This document shows positions 1 to 7,400 of a stretch of 11,897 bases of DNA, piece by piece (within the stretch, counting starts at the first letter, position 1; each line of letters opens with the position of its first letter). The notes under the pieces were generated by a model that made no database searches, was not told the DNA's origin, and was given only the letters and a program-made list of their open reading frames with translations. This DNA comes from Christensenella sp. UBA7597. GTDB lineage: Bacteria; Bacillota; Clostridia; Christensenellales; Borkfalkiaceae. The translations under genes were made by a program, and so were the position numbers. The DNA is taken from assembly GCA_002474405.1 (NCBI GenBank), contig DLQW01000050.1:18441-30337 (forward strand), given 5' to 3'.

Positions 1-22
1 CGGTAAATTTATTTTTCGCCAT
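1..22 (-). CDS. addA: 5' end of the gene downstream of addB, probably addA (partial, runs off left edge)
   Basis: On the minus strand an ATG at 22-20 opens a reading frame MAKNKFT that leaves the window at position 1. It overlaps the 3' end of addB by 14 nt in another frame. A very good ribosome binding site, GGGGAG at 37-32, sits 9 nt before the ATG inside addB. In Bacillota the gene directly after addB is normally addA, the UvrD-like helicase/nuclease subunit of the AddAB end-processing enzyme, and its N-terminus often has a short basic stretch with a K-(F/W)-T motif like this one. Only seven codons are visible, so the identity rests on position, overlap and this short similarity. The overlap implies translational coupling of the two subunits. 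Confidence 0.6.
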
Positions 23-3000
23 TTTCTTTTTCTCCCCGCGACGTTTCTTCGCGCGCGCCGCTTTCGAGCAGTTCGTTGACGATGGAAGCGACGCGTTCCG
101 GTTTGACGTTGAGTTCTTCTTTGCGCTGTACCGATTTTTCGGGATGGAAGCCGCAGATGCCGCCGTACGGGCAGTACAAACAGGCGGCTTTCGCGGGCGA
201 AACGCCGATGTAACCGGCTTTCAGTTCTTTCCGCGCGCCCTCGGCGACGAACGAAGAATATTCGACGAAACTTAAAAACGTCAGCCTGTCCATGGAGTGC
301 GTGTTGCGGGTATCGCCGTTTTTCGCCGTGAAAAATTCGCTTTCCGTGCCCTTTTCGCCCGCAGCCATCACGGGATCGCCCGCCGTGAGCGCGTCGGCGT
401 CGCCGCAGAAAAATCCGCGCATTCTGAAAGGCACTTCGTCTTCGTCGGAAAAGGACAGAGAAGCGGGAAAATAGAACACGCCCGCGGGGATTTTATCGCC
501 TTTCGCCGCCGCCATGTACATTTCCAGCTGAATTTTTCTGCCCGTATAGTAGGTGCTTACCGAATCGTCGATGCTGCCCGTTTTATAATCGATAATGCGG
601 ATGAAATCGCCGGAAACGTCCACCCGATCGATTTTGCCGCGGAAATCCGCCGTTTCCACACTTTTTTCCGTTTCCGCCACGCGGTAGAGCGAGCCTTTCA
701 CCTGACGGAACGCCGCCACAGCCGCTTCGACGCCCTCGCCGAGCAGGCGTTTTTGCGCGTACTCGCCCGAAAGCGTATCGCCCGAATAGCAATACGGCGG
801 CTTTTTCAGCAGCTCGTTGCCGACGGATTCCGCCTCTTTGCGGATTTCCGATTCGGTTTTCGCCTCTTCGAAACGCTTTGCCGTGTTTTCTAAAAGTTCG
901 TGAATAAAATTGCCCGAATCGGTTGCCAGAACGCTTTGTTCTTCGCGTTCTTTCAGCCGCAAGCCGTATTGCAGGAAATGCCTGAACGGACAGGTGAAAT
1001 ACGTTTCCAAGGCGCTGGGCGAAATTTTTCCGCCCTTGAAAAACAGCCGTTCGCCGCACGCCACGAACGAATTTTCCGCTTCGTCGCCGAACACCGCGGC
1101 GGCGCGCGCCCATTCGTCGTTTTCTTCGTACCTCGCCAGCGCCTGTTCCAGCGAATTGCACTTCACGCCGTATTTTATCCCCGCGGCTTCGTCCTCTTCG
1201 CGGAGGATATACCATTCGCGGAGGGCGGGCGCGAGCGCGGAACAACGGTAGGCGAAATCTTCGCCGCGCTGCCGTTTTTCGACGCGGATCGGATTGCCGC
1301 CCGCCGTACGGAACAACGCCGTTACGTAACGCAGAATTTCGGAAACGGCGGGTTCGGAGCCGTCCGGCGAAAGCGCGTAGGAAAAATACGCCGCATCGGT
1401 GAACGTGCAGAGGTTCAGGGCGGCGTCCTCGCGACCGCGGAGGTTGACTTCCGCCACCGTGGGTTCCATTTTCGCTTTGACTTCGGCAAGTTTTTCCATT
1501 TCGCGATCGGATATGAGCGCGGTATCGGACGTGGTTTTCGGCACGGTTTCGTTCATGCCCGCGGCGAACAGAAACCGCACTTTTTCGATGCGGGAATCGG
1601 TGATATCGCCCACGAAAACCGCGTCGGTTTTGACGGGAATCAACGAAATTTCCGTGGCGTCCAGCCCGTCCGCCAGCACGTCGGCAAATTCGCCCACGTT
1701 CATTTCGCGCCCGCAAAGAAGCGTTTCCGTTTCGCCGAGGACGCGTTCGAGCACGCCGCCGATCTGACGGAGATAATCGACGAGCGCCACGTCCTGCACG
1801 CGCTCCGAAATTTCGGCGAGCCGTTCCTCCGCGCCCGCGACGTTTAAAACGGTACGCACCGCGGCGCAGTATTCTTCGCCTTTCGCGCGGCGCTTTATGG
1901 GCTCGGTTACGGCAAGCAGGCGCGCGCGCTGTTCTTTTAACACCTCTTCGTCCGGGTTGTCCGTTGCCGAAGCATCGTCGGGCGCCGAGGGTTTGTCGGG
2001 CGCCGAAGAATCGCGCAGATTTTTAATTTCGCGCTTCGCGCCGCCGCGGTAGTTGGCGTAGCGGGAAAGATAGTTGCGGTATTCGTCGCTTTTGCGCAGA
2101 ATTTCGTATGCGGGAAGTTCTTCGCGCGCCGACGAAAGTTCCGATGTTTGTTCCGCTGCTTGTTCCGACGGTTGTTCCGATGCCGACCGGGCAGCCGGCT
2201 GTTCGCCGGGGGCGGTGAAAAACGGGTTCTGCAAAAGCGCGTCTACGGCTTCGGGGGAAAAGCCCGTGCGGACGGTTTCGAAGCAGGACAGGAGGAACGC
2301 GGCGAGCGGGTGAGATTTCAGCGAGCGTTTTTCATCGAAAAAGCAGGGCAGGCGGTATTCGGAAAACGCCTTTTTTACCGCCGGGGCGTAGCCTTTCAGA
2401 TCGGACACGAGCACGGCGAAATCGCGGTAACGGAGCGCGGGATTTCCGGCAAGGCGCTTTTTGATTTCCGCCGCTACCCGCTCCATTTCGTCGTTTTTAT
2501 CTTCCGCTTCGAAAATGCGGACGGCGTCGGTGAAGTACGGTTTTTTCGCGCCCGAAAACGCCGAGGGATCGAACAGACCTTTGCGGAGCACTTCCGCCGC
2601 GCCGCCGAGGGGCGTGCCGAGATCGATTTTTTGCACGGGACCGCCCGCGGTTTCTTCCGCCGCGCGCAGAAAGGCGCGGAGCGACGAGCCCGTGTAGATA
2701 TCCTCTTTGCCGTAACAGAATATGCCCGTTACGTTATCCGCCGCCGCGAACGCCGCTTTCAGGGTTTTTGCCGCCTGCGCCGTGAACGAGCCGTAGCAGA
2801 GAAAGTATACGTCCGCGCCCGAAAGTTCGCCCGTGCTTTTTAAATATTCGGGCAGCAGCGCGAGATAGCCGCTTTCGTCCACGTAGCCGTTTTCCGTTAA
2901 AAAACGTTTATATTCGGCGTAGATTTCGGCAAGATCGGAAACTTTGTCCTTTAAAATGCCGCCATCCAGCGCGTCGGCGCCGTTTTTCAGCGCTTCGGGA

Positions 3001-3374
3001 TCGATTGCGGACGCCGCTATCTGTGAGATGGTTTCGTACAAGCCGCGCGCCGTGCCGCGGGGAAGTCCGCGCGTGAAGCGTTTTAATCTGCCGCGTTTCT
3101 GCAACGACGATACGATGCCGTCGATCGCCACGACGGAGCCCTGTTTGGTGAGGACGCGCCCGCGCGATTTCAACGCGCGCGCATACGTGGTTACGTACGA
3201 GCGGAACGAACCGCCCGTCGCAGCCGTGAGAGCGCGCTCGGCTATCAGCGTGAGCCTGTCTTCGCAGAACACCACGCCGCGTTTATTTTCGTCCGCCCGT
3301 TCGCCTTCGGCAACGAGCCGAGCCATGATTTCCATACATTCGGAAAGCGAATACGCCCCGATCGCCCGTATCAT
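9..3374 (-). CDS. addB: AddB-type helicase-nuclease subunit B (PD-(D/E)XK nuclease)
   Basis: This is the likely AddB subunit of the AddAB complex, which resects double-strand breaks and loads recombinase. From the chosen start it has about 1121 residues, close to B. subtilis AddB. The C-terminal nuclease domain shows a GNFIH motif (His about 825), IDRVD (Asp about 916) and IIDYKTG (Asp 929, Lys 931), the PD-(D/E)XK catalytic pattern. The iron-sulphur staple is complete: Cys about 795 in TCPFRHF, then C-x2-C-x5-C at 1065, 1068 and 1074, matching the AddB layout. Helicase-like motifs such as GMNETVPK (about 609) are present. No Walker A GxxGxGKT is seen near the N-terminus. The frame stays open up to an ATG at 3407, but AAGGAG at 3392-3387 lies 12 nt before the ATG at 3374-3372 and nothing similar precedes 3407, so I prefer 3374. 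Two low-complexity linkers lie in the middle of the protein. Confidence 0.9.
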   Translation of the reverse strand: MIRAIGAYSLSECMEIMARLVAEGERADENKRGVVFCEDRLTLIAERALTAATGGSFRSYVTTYARALKSRGRVLTKQGSVVAIDGIVSSLQKRGRLKRFTRGLPRGTARGLYETISQIAASAIDPEALKNGADALDGGILKDKVSDLAEIYAEYKRFLTENGYVDESGYLALLPEYLKSTGELSGADVYFLCYGSFTAQAAKTLKAAFAAADNVTGIFCYGKEDIYTGSSLRAFLRAAEETAGGPVQKIDLGTPLGGAAEVLRKGLFDPSAFSGAKKPYFTDAVRIFEAEDKNDEMERVAAEIKKRLAGNPALRYRDFAVLVSDLKGYAPAVKKAFSEYRLPCFFDEKRSLKSHPLAAFLLSCFETVRTGFSPEAVDALLQNPFFTAPGEQPAARSASEQPSEQAAEQTSELSSAREELPAYEILRKSDEYRNYLSRYANYRGGAKREIKNLRDSSAPDKPSAPDDASATDNPDEEVLKEQRARLLAVTEPIKRRAKGEEYCAAVRTVLNVAGAEERLAEISERVQDVALVDYLRQIGGVLERVLGETETLLCGREMNVGEFADVLADGLDATEISLIPVKTDAVFVGDITDSRIEKVRFLFAAGMNETVPKTTSDTALISDREMEKLAEVKAKMEPTVAEVNLRGREDAALNLCTFTDAAYFSYALSPDGSEPAVSEILRYVTALFRTAGGNPIRVEKRQRGEDFAYRCSALAPALREWYILREEDEAAGIKYGVKCNSLEQALARYEENDEWARAAAVFGDEAENSFVACGERLFFKGGKISPSALETYFTCPFRHFLQYGLRLKEREEQSVLATDSGNFIHELLENTAKRFEEAKTESEIRKEAESVGNELLKKPPYCYSGDTLSGEYAQKRLLGEGVEAAVAAFRQVKGSLYRVAETEKSVETADFRGKIDRVDVSGDFIRIIDYKTGSIDDSVSTYYTGRKIQLEMYMAAAKGDKIPAGVFYFPASLSFSDEDEVPFRMRGFFCGDADALTAGDPVMAAGEKGTESEFFTAKNGDTRNTHSMDRLTFLSFVEYSSFVAEGARKELKAGYIGVSPAKAACLYCPYGGICGFHPEKSVQRKEELNVKPERVASIVNELLESGAREETSRGEKENGEK

Positions 3375-3438
3375 CTGAGTGAAATTCTCCTTATATCTCC
3401 GCCGCATATCTTCGCCGCGGGAAAAGACGTTTTCTTCT

Positions 3439-3444
3439 ATTATA
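3439..3444 (-). promoter_or_regulatory. addB promoter (extended -10)
   Basis: The minus strand reads TGC-TATAAT, a perfect -10 hexamer with the upstream TG of an extended -10 element. No good -35 hexamer is seen at 16-18 bp, which fits extended -10 promoters. It would start transcription near 3432, giving a leader of about 58 nt to the ATG at 3374. Confidence 0.6.
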
Positions 3445-3518
3445 GCACATCGGCGGGCAAAAACGGTGAAAATTTCGGGAATTTTTCACAATAAATTGAA
3501 AGAAATCCCTTTTTTATT

Positions 3519-3547
3519 TTTACAATTTTTTAAAAACGTGCTATAAT
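3519..3547 (+). promoter_or_regulatory. Sigma-A promoter of the lipoprotein gene
   Basis: TTTACA at 3519-3524, a 17-bp spacer, then TATAAT at 3542-3547 preceded by TGC (extended -10). This is a near-consensus vegetative promoter about 60 bp before the lipoprotein start codon, within an AT-rich stretch. Confidence 0.8.
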
Positions 3548-3607
3548 AATTGGGTAAGCGCGGTTTCCGCGCTTGAAAATTCACCATTCCGAACCGGAGA
3601 AAACATT

Positions 3608-4603
3608 ATGAAATTCAGAAAAATCGGCGCGGTTGCCGCGCTTGCCATGGCTGCCGCCGTTTCGCTTTCGGCTTGTTCCGTATCGCAGCCCACTCAGTTT
3701 AACGCGCGGTGGCGCAAAGCCGTTACCGACGCCAGCGAAAACGTGGACCTCGGCGGCGCGAAAGAAATCGCCGAATATAACGTTTCGTTTGAAAAAGGCG
3801 GCAACGACGCGTATTCCGTAAACTATACGAACGGGAAATACAAAACCGAACTTTCGGCGGAAAACGGAAACTACGTTTACGAAACGACTCTTTCGATTGA
3901 CGTAAGCTATACGTTCGGCGCGGAAACCGCCGCGTTTGCGGGCGAAAACGGCGATACCGTATATTCGAAAGTGATTGCGAAAAGCACGCAGAACGGACTG
4001 AAGCCCGTATCTTCCGTGAAAAAAGTGGCGGCGCACGTACCCGCTTCCGCTTCCCCCGTTTCGCTGACGGGAAGCAACGGCTGCTACCGCGAATATTTTT
4101 ACGTGATTACCACCGATTATTCGGCGAACAGCTGCACGATCGAATATTTTGCGGACAAGACCTTCGAAACCGCGCACCCTTCGTACAAGGCGCAGACGCG
4201 CACGTTCGAGCCGGACGACAAATATTCCCTCATCGACAACGAAGAACTGCTGCTTGCCGTGCGGGCGATGGATAAAACCGCCACTCTTTGCGTGTACAAC
4301 ACGGCGGCGGGAAAATTGCAGAACGTTTCCGTAACGAAATCGAACGCGGAAAAAACAGAATTTTCGTTTATGATTGCGGGCAAGGAAGAAGCCGCCGCGA
4401 AGCGCGACGTTTCCTACGTGCCGTATTCGCTGGCGATCAGCGATACCAACCCCGGCGCCACGCAGAAAGTATGGGTTGCCGAAACCACGAAAGCGGAAAA
4501 CAACGAATACCGCAACGTGATTTTAAAAATGGAAACTCCCCTTTCGTTCAATCTGGGAACGCTGGTGTACGAGCTGACTTCCGTGGATTTTCTGGACGAC
4601 TGA
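3608..4603 (+). CDS. Unrecognised secreted lipoprotein
   Basis: The 331-residue product starts with a type II signal peptide: basic MKFRK, a hydrophobic Ala-rich core, and the lipobox LSAC with the acylated Cys at residue 23. It should therefore be anchored to the outer face of the membrane. The mature part is soluble, rich in Tyr, Thr, Lys and Glu, has alternating hydrophobic residues suggesting beta structure, and contains no motif I recognise. GGAGA lies 8 nt before the ATG. The gene stands alone: its own strong promoter lies upstream and an intrinsic terminator follows. It is divergent from addB, with no obvious functional link. It could belong to a family restricted to related Clostridia. 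No function is proposed. Confidence 0.85.
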   Translation: MKFRKIGAVAALAMAAAVSLSACSVSQPTQFNARWRKAVTDASENVDLGGAKEIAEYNVSFEKGGNDAYSVNYTNGKYKTELSAENGNYVYETTLSIDVSYTFGAETAAFAGENGDTVYSKVIAKSTQNGLKPVSSVKKVAAHVPASASPVSLTGSNGCYREYFYVITTDYSANSCTIEYFADKTFETAHPSYKAQTRTFEPDDKYSLIDNEELLLAVRAMDKTATLCVYNTAAGKLQNVSVTKSNAEKTEFSFMIAGKEEAAAKRDVSYVPYSLAISDTNPGATQKVWVAETTKAENNEYRNVILKMETPLSFNLGTLVYELTSVDFLDD

Positions 4604-4642
4604 TTTTTACGGACGTACGAATTTTTTAAAAACGATATTTTT

Positions 4643-4677
4643 TCCGCCTGTCTTTTTATAGACGGGCGGATTTTTTT
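4643..4677 (+). terminator. Intrinsic terminator after the lipoprotein gene
   Basis: A 10-bp GC-rich stem (4643-4652 with 4661-4670, one G-U pair) closes an 8-nt loop and is followed directly by seven T (4671-4677). The opposite strand has no U-tract, so it acts on rightward transcripts only. Confidence 0.9.
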
Positions 4678-4712
4678 ACCGGAAATTTTTTTTAAAAAGC
4701 GGTGCGATTCGA

Positions 4713-4740
4713 TTTACATTTCCCGAAAAAGTTGTATAAT
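4713..4740 (+). promoter_or_regulatory. Promoter of the MATE exporter gene
   Basis: TTTACA at 4713-4718, a 16-bp spacer, and TATAAT at 4735-4740, just downstream of the preceding terminator. The MATE gene is thus transcribed independently of the lipoprotein gene. Confidence 0.75.
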
Positions 4741-4771
4741 TATTTTGTTTTTTAAGAGGACGCTTTGACTT

Positions 4772-6238
4772 ATGAAAAAAATAAAAGAATTGTTCGAACC
4801 GGTAAATCTGACGAAAGGAAGCGTATGGAAAGTAATCGCGGGATTTTCTGTGCCTATCCTCATCAGTTATCTGTTTCAGCAAATCTATACGATTGCGGAC
4901 GCAGCCATCTGCGGGAAATTTCTCAGCGAAAATCAGGTGGCGGGCGTAAACAACACGGGAAACATCGTCTTTCTCGTATTGCAGTTCGCCTTTGGCTGTA
5001 CCGCGGGGTTTTCGGTGATTACTTCGAAACATTCGGGGCAAAAAAACATCGGCGCGATAAAACGTTCGCTGGCGACGCAGATTGTTTTATCTTTCATTAT
5101 CGGCGTTATCCTTACGGCGGTTTCGATTCTTTCGATTAACCCGCTGCTGAAAGGAATAGGACTTCAAGCCTCCGAAAATCCGGTGCAGAACGAAATATAC
5201 CGCTCGGCGTACGTTTACGTTTTCATCATCTTTGCGGGCTGTCTTGCGCAGATTTTTTACAATTTAAGCGCATCGTTTTTAAGAAGCGTCGGCGATTCGT
5301 TTGCCCCGCTGATATTTCTGATTGTTTCCGCCGTACTGAATATCGCGCTGGATTTACTGTTTATCGCCGTATTTCATACGGGCGTGGCGGGCGCGGCGAT
5401 CGCGACGATTATATCTCAGGCGATTTCGGCAATCGGGTGTTTTGTATATACGTTTGCGCGATACAAAGAATACCGCCTGACGAAATCGGATTTCCGTCTT
5501 GAAAAAATTTCCGTGATAAATCATCTGAAGCTCGGTCTGCCCCTCGCTTTTCAGTTTTCGATACTGTGCATCGGACTGATCGTAATGCAGGCGGTCATCG
5601 TAAAATTCGACACTTCCGCCGACGGCGTGGTGATTTCCGCTGCGGCGCAGAACGGCTTCGGCGCGGCGACGAAACTGAACAATTTTTTAATGTGTCCGTT
5701 TAACGCGCTGGGCACCGCCATGCTTTCTTACTGCGGGCAGAATTACGGCGCCGGAGATACGGAAAGAGTGAAAAAAGGCGTGAAAGACGCGTTGCTGATT
5801 GCTTTCATCGTCTATATCGTCTGCGCGGGCGGCGGATTGCTTCTGACCATCGGCGGAACGTATATGAAAATATTTTATTCGGACGAAAAAATCAGCGAGG
5901 CGGCTATCCGCTACGGAAACACCTATCTTTATTGCGACTTATCTCTATATTACCTCCTCGGCGTATTGTATGTGCTCCGCAATTCTTTGCAGGGCATCGA
6001 AAAATCGCTGTTTCCGCTGGTTGCGGGAGTGGGCGAACTGATAGCGAGAACCGTTTTATGCCTGCTGCTGCCCGCGGCGCTCAACCACGGACCGATTGAC
6101 ATCAACGCAAGCTCGTCCGCGCTGCTGGGACTGACGTTTGCCGACCCGCTGGCGTGGGCTGCCGCAAGCGCGGTGCTTCTGTTCGGTGCGTTTAAATATA
6201 TCTTCAAAGCAAAGCGGGATAAGCGCCCGCATATTTAA
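4772..6238 (+). CDS. MATE family multidrug efflux transporter
   Basis: The 488-residue integral membrane protein has about twelve hydrophobic segments in two homologous halves (roughly residues 15-235 and 250-475), the architecture of MATE exporters. These use Na+ or H+ gradients to expel cationic drugs, metabolites or other small molecules. The N-terminal segment with IPxLISYLFQQIYTIAD-like sequence (residues about 28-44) and the LRSVGDS motif after the fifth segment are typical of the bacterial NorM/DinF-like branch. The length is within the family range. AAGAGGA ends 11 nt before the ATG. The gene is monocistronic with its own promoter. Neither substrate nor coupling ion can be told from sequence, and no regulator gene is adjacent. 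Confidence 0.92.
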   Translation: MKKIKELFEPVNLTKGSVWKVIAGFSVPILISYLFQQIYTIADAAICGKFLSENQVAGVNNTGNIVFLVLQFAFGCTAGFSVITSKHSGQKNIGAIKRSLATQIVLSFIIGVILTAVSILSINPLLKGIGLQASENPVQNEIYRSAYVYVFIIFAGCLAQIFYNLSASFLRSVGDSFAPLIFLIVSAVLNIALDLLFIAVFHTGVAGAAIATIISQAISAIGCFVYTFARYKEYRLTKSDFRLEKISVINHLKLGLPLAFQFSILCIGLIVMQAVIVKFDTSADGVVISAAAQNGFGAATKLNNFLMCPFNALGTAMLSYCGQNYGAGDTERVKKGVKDALLIAFIVYIVCAGGGLLLTIGGTYMKIFYSDEKISEAAIRYGNTYLYCDLSLYYLLGVLYVLRNSLQGIEKSLFPLVAGVGELIARTVLCLLLPAALNHGPIDINASSSALLGLTFADPLAWAAASAVLLFGAFKYIFKAKRDKRPHI

Positions 6239-6262
6239 CGTTTGCCGAAAGTTCGCCGCGCC

Positions 6263-6287
6263 GTGTTTTTCGGAAAAACGCATTTTT
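6263..6287 (+). terminator. Possible terminator after the MATE gene
   Basis: GTGTTTTT (6263-6270) pairs with AAAAACGC (6274-6281) around a CGG loop, with one G-U pair, followed by ATTTTT. The stem is AU-rich. A competing outer pairing, CCGTG with CACGG (6261-6265 and 6288-6292), is possible. Moderate support only. Confidence 0.45.
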
Positions 6288-6327
6288 CACGGAATCGCGT
6301 TTTTCGCTGAGCCGCGCCGCCGATTTT

Positions 6328-6340
6328 TGTATATTATACA
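6328..6340. promoter_or_regulatory. 13-bp palindrome upstream of the amino acid importer (candidate operator)
   Basis: TGTATA-T-TATACA is a perfect 6+1+6 palindrome in the AT-rich stretch about 90 bp upstream of the importer -35 element. Further ATGCA, ATTCA and TATACA half-site-like words follow up to 6420. The pattern resembles ArgR/AhrC-type boxes of Gram-positive bacteria in base content and half-site spelling, but the spacing is one base short of the classical box, so the regulator is unassigned. Confidence 0.35.
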
Positions 6341-6429
6341 TTTATGCAATACAATTTTTATTTTATTCATAAAAACGGCAAAAAAAGCGCAAAAATTATA
6401 AAAAATATTCAAAAATATACATAAAACGT

Positions 6430-6458
6430 TTGACAAGGCAAGCAAAAAGGTGTAAAAT
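6430..6458 (+). promoter_or_regulatory. Main promoter of the amino acid importer operon
   Basis: TTGACA at 6430-6435 is a perfect -35, followed by a 17-bp spacer and TAAAAT at 6453-6458. It lies about 50 bp before the binding-protein start codon. This near-consensus promoter predicts strong basal expression. Confidence 0.85.
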
Positions 6459-6505
6459 AGCCTCATTGAAAATCAAACGAACCCAACAAAAAGGAGATTA
6501 AAAAA

Positions 6506-7321
6506 ATGAAACTTAAGAAACTTGCCGCCATTGCGCTTGCAGCCACCGCCGTTACCACCGCCGCTTCCTTTGCTTCCTGCGGAACGGACGACAAAAAAGA
6601 AACGCTGATCGTTTACACCGAAGCGGGCTTCGCGCCGTGGGAATTCACGGCAGCCGGTTCCACCGACATCATCGGCGTGGATATGGAAATCGCAAAATAT
6701 ATCGCGAACAAATACAACTACGAGCTTGACGTAATTAACGGTACGTTCGATTCGATCGTAGCCGGTATCTCCGAGGACAACGCCCTGGGCATTGCGGGCA
6801 TTTCCTGGAAAGCGAGCCGTGCGGAAGCAGTTGAATATTCCAAGTTCTATTACGGCGGAGCGTTCCAGGCGGTTGTTTACCTGAAATCTTCGAACCCCAC
6901 GCTGACGGACGACAACGACTTCGCCGCTTCTAACTTCGAAGGCGCGAAAGTGGTATATCAGACGGGCACCACCAGCCAGATGACGATTGAAGAAAACGAA
7001 GCCGCCTGGAAGATTTCTTCCAAACAGGACTTCACTCTGGTTGCCGCGGCGCTTCAGGAAATGAAAGACACGGCGAACACCTACCTTGTGGTTGATTCGC
7101 AGGTGGCGGCGCAGCTTGTGGCTTCGGACAGCTCCTGCGCGTACTCCACCATCGAAGGCGTTGACGCGGAAAGCTACGGCATCGTGGCGAAGAAAGGCAA
7201 CACCGCTCTGATTGAGAAAGTAAACGCCGCTTTGGACGAACTGCTTGTAAAGGATGCCGACGGGAAATCGCAGATTGACAAGTGGCTGGAACAGTATTCC
7301 GCCATCGAGCCCGCCGAATAA
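6506..7321 (+). CDS. Polar amino acid ABC transporter, substrate-binding lipoprotein
   Basis: The 271-residue family 3 solute-binding protein would capture an amino acid outside the membrane for the permease and ATPase encoded next. A signal peptide with lipobox-like FASC puts the lipidated Cys at residue 25. After it comes the usual first strand and aromatic site (TEAGFAPWEF, 39-47), then GVDMEIAKYIA (57-67). The conserved Arg 105 in WKASRAEAVEYS normally binds the substrate carboxylate. TGTT (153-156) contributes to the pocket, and Asp 187 in LVVDSQVA matches the usual amine-binding acidic position. All key polar-amino-acid pocket elements are present, but specificity (Arg/Lys/His, Gln or cystine) cannot be fixed from sequence. 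AAAGGAGA precedes the ATG at good spacing. Confidence 0.92.
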   Translation: MKLKKLAAIALAATAVTTAASFASCGTDDKKETLIVYTEAGFAPWEFTAAGSTDIIGVDMEIAKYIANKYNYELDVINGTFDSIVAGISEDNALGIAGISWKASRAEAVEYSKFYYGGAFQAVVYLKSSNPTLTDDNDFAASNFEGAKVVYQTGTTSQMTIEENEAAWKISSKQDFTLVAAALQEMKDTANTYLVVDSQVAAQLVASDSSCAYSTIEGVDAESYGIVAKKGNTALIEKVNAALDELLVKDADGKSQIDKWLEQYSAIEPAE

Positions 7322-7347
7322 GCGAAAACAAACGGAACAGAATAAGA

Positions 7348-7375
7348 AAAGAGCCGGATTGAATTTCGGCTCTTT
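7348..7375 (+). terminator. Intercistronic hairpin (partial terminator or 3' stabiliser) after the binding-protein gene
   Basis: AAAGAGCCG (7348-7356) pairs perfectly with CGGCTCTTT (7367-7375) around a 10-nt loop. Only three U follow the GC core, so readthrough is likely. Such hairpins between binding protein and permease commonly keep the binding protein in excess over the membrane subunits. Confidence 0.65.
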
Positions 7376-7386
7376 AGCCGTATAAT
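7359..7386 (+). promoter_or_regulatory. Possible internal promoter before the permease gene
   Basis: TTGAAT at 7359-7364 and TATAAT at 7381-7386, 16 bp apart. The -35 lies in the hairpin loop and the -10 just after it, only 14 nt before the permease ATG. Transcripts would begin almost at the ribosome binding site (AAGGA, 7387-7391), which weakens the case. Confidence 0.35.
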
Positions 7387-7400
7387 AAGGACGACGAAAC

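Noticed and set aside
583..1716. Long minus-strand frame of 377 codons inside addB
   Set aside because: A shadow of addB in another frame; Arg/Gly-rich composition typical of out-of-frame translation of GC-rich coding DNA.
900..1847. Long plus-strand frame of 315 codons antisense to addB
   Set aside because: No ribosome binding site or domain; composition is that of an antisense shadow.
3375..3407. Eleven extra N-terminal residues of AddB
   Set aside because: The ATG at 3407 has no Shine-Dalgarno sequence, while AAGGAG precedes the in-frame ATG at 3374. The spacing of 12 nt is a little long, so the longer form is not fully excluded.
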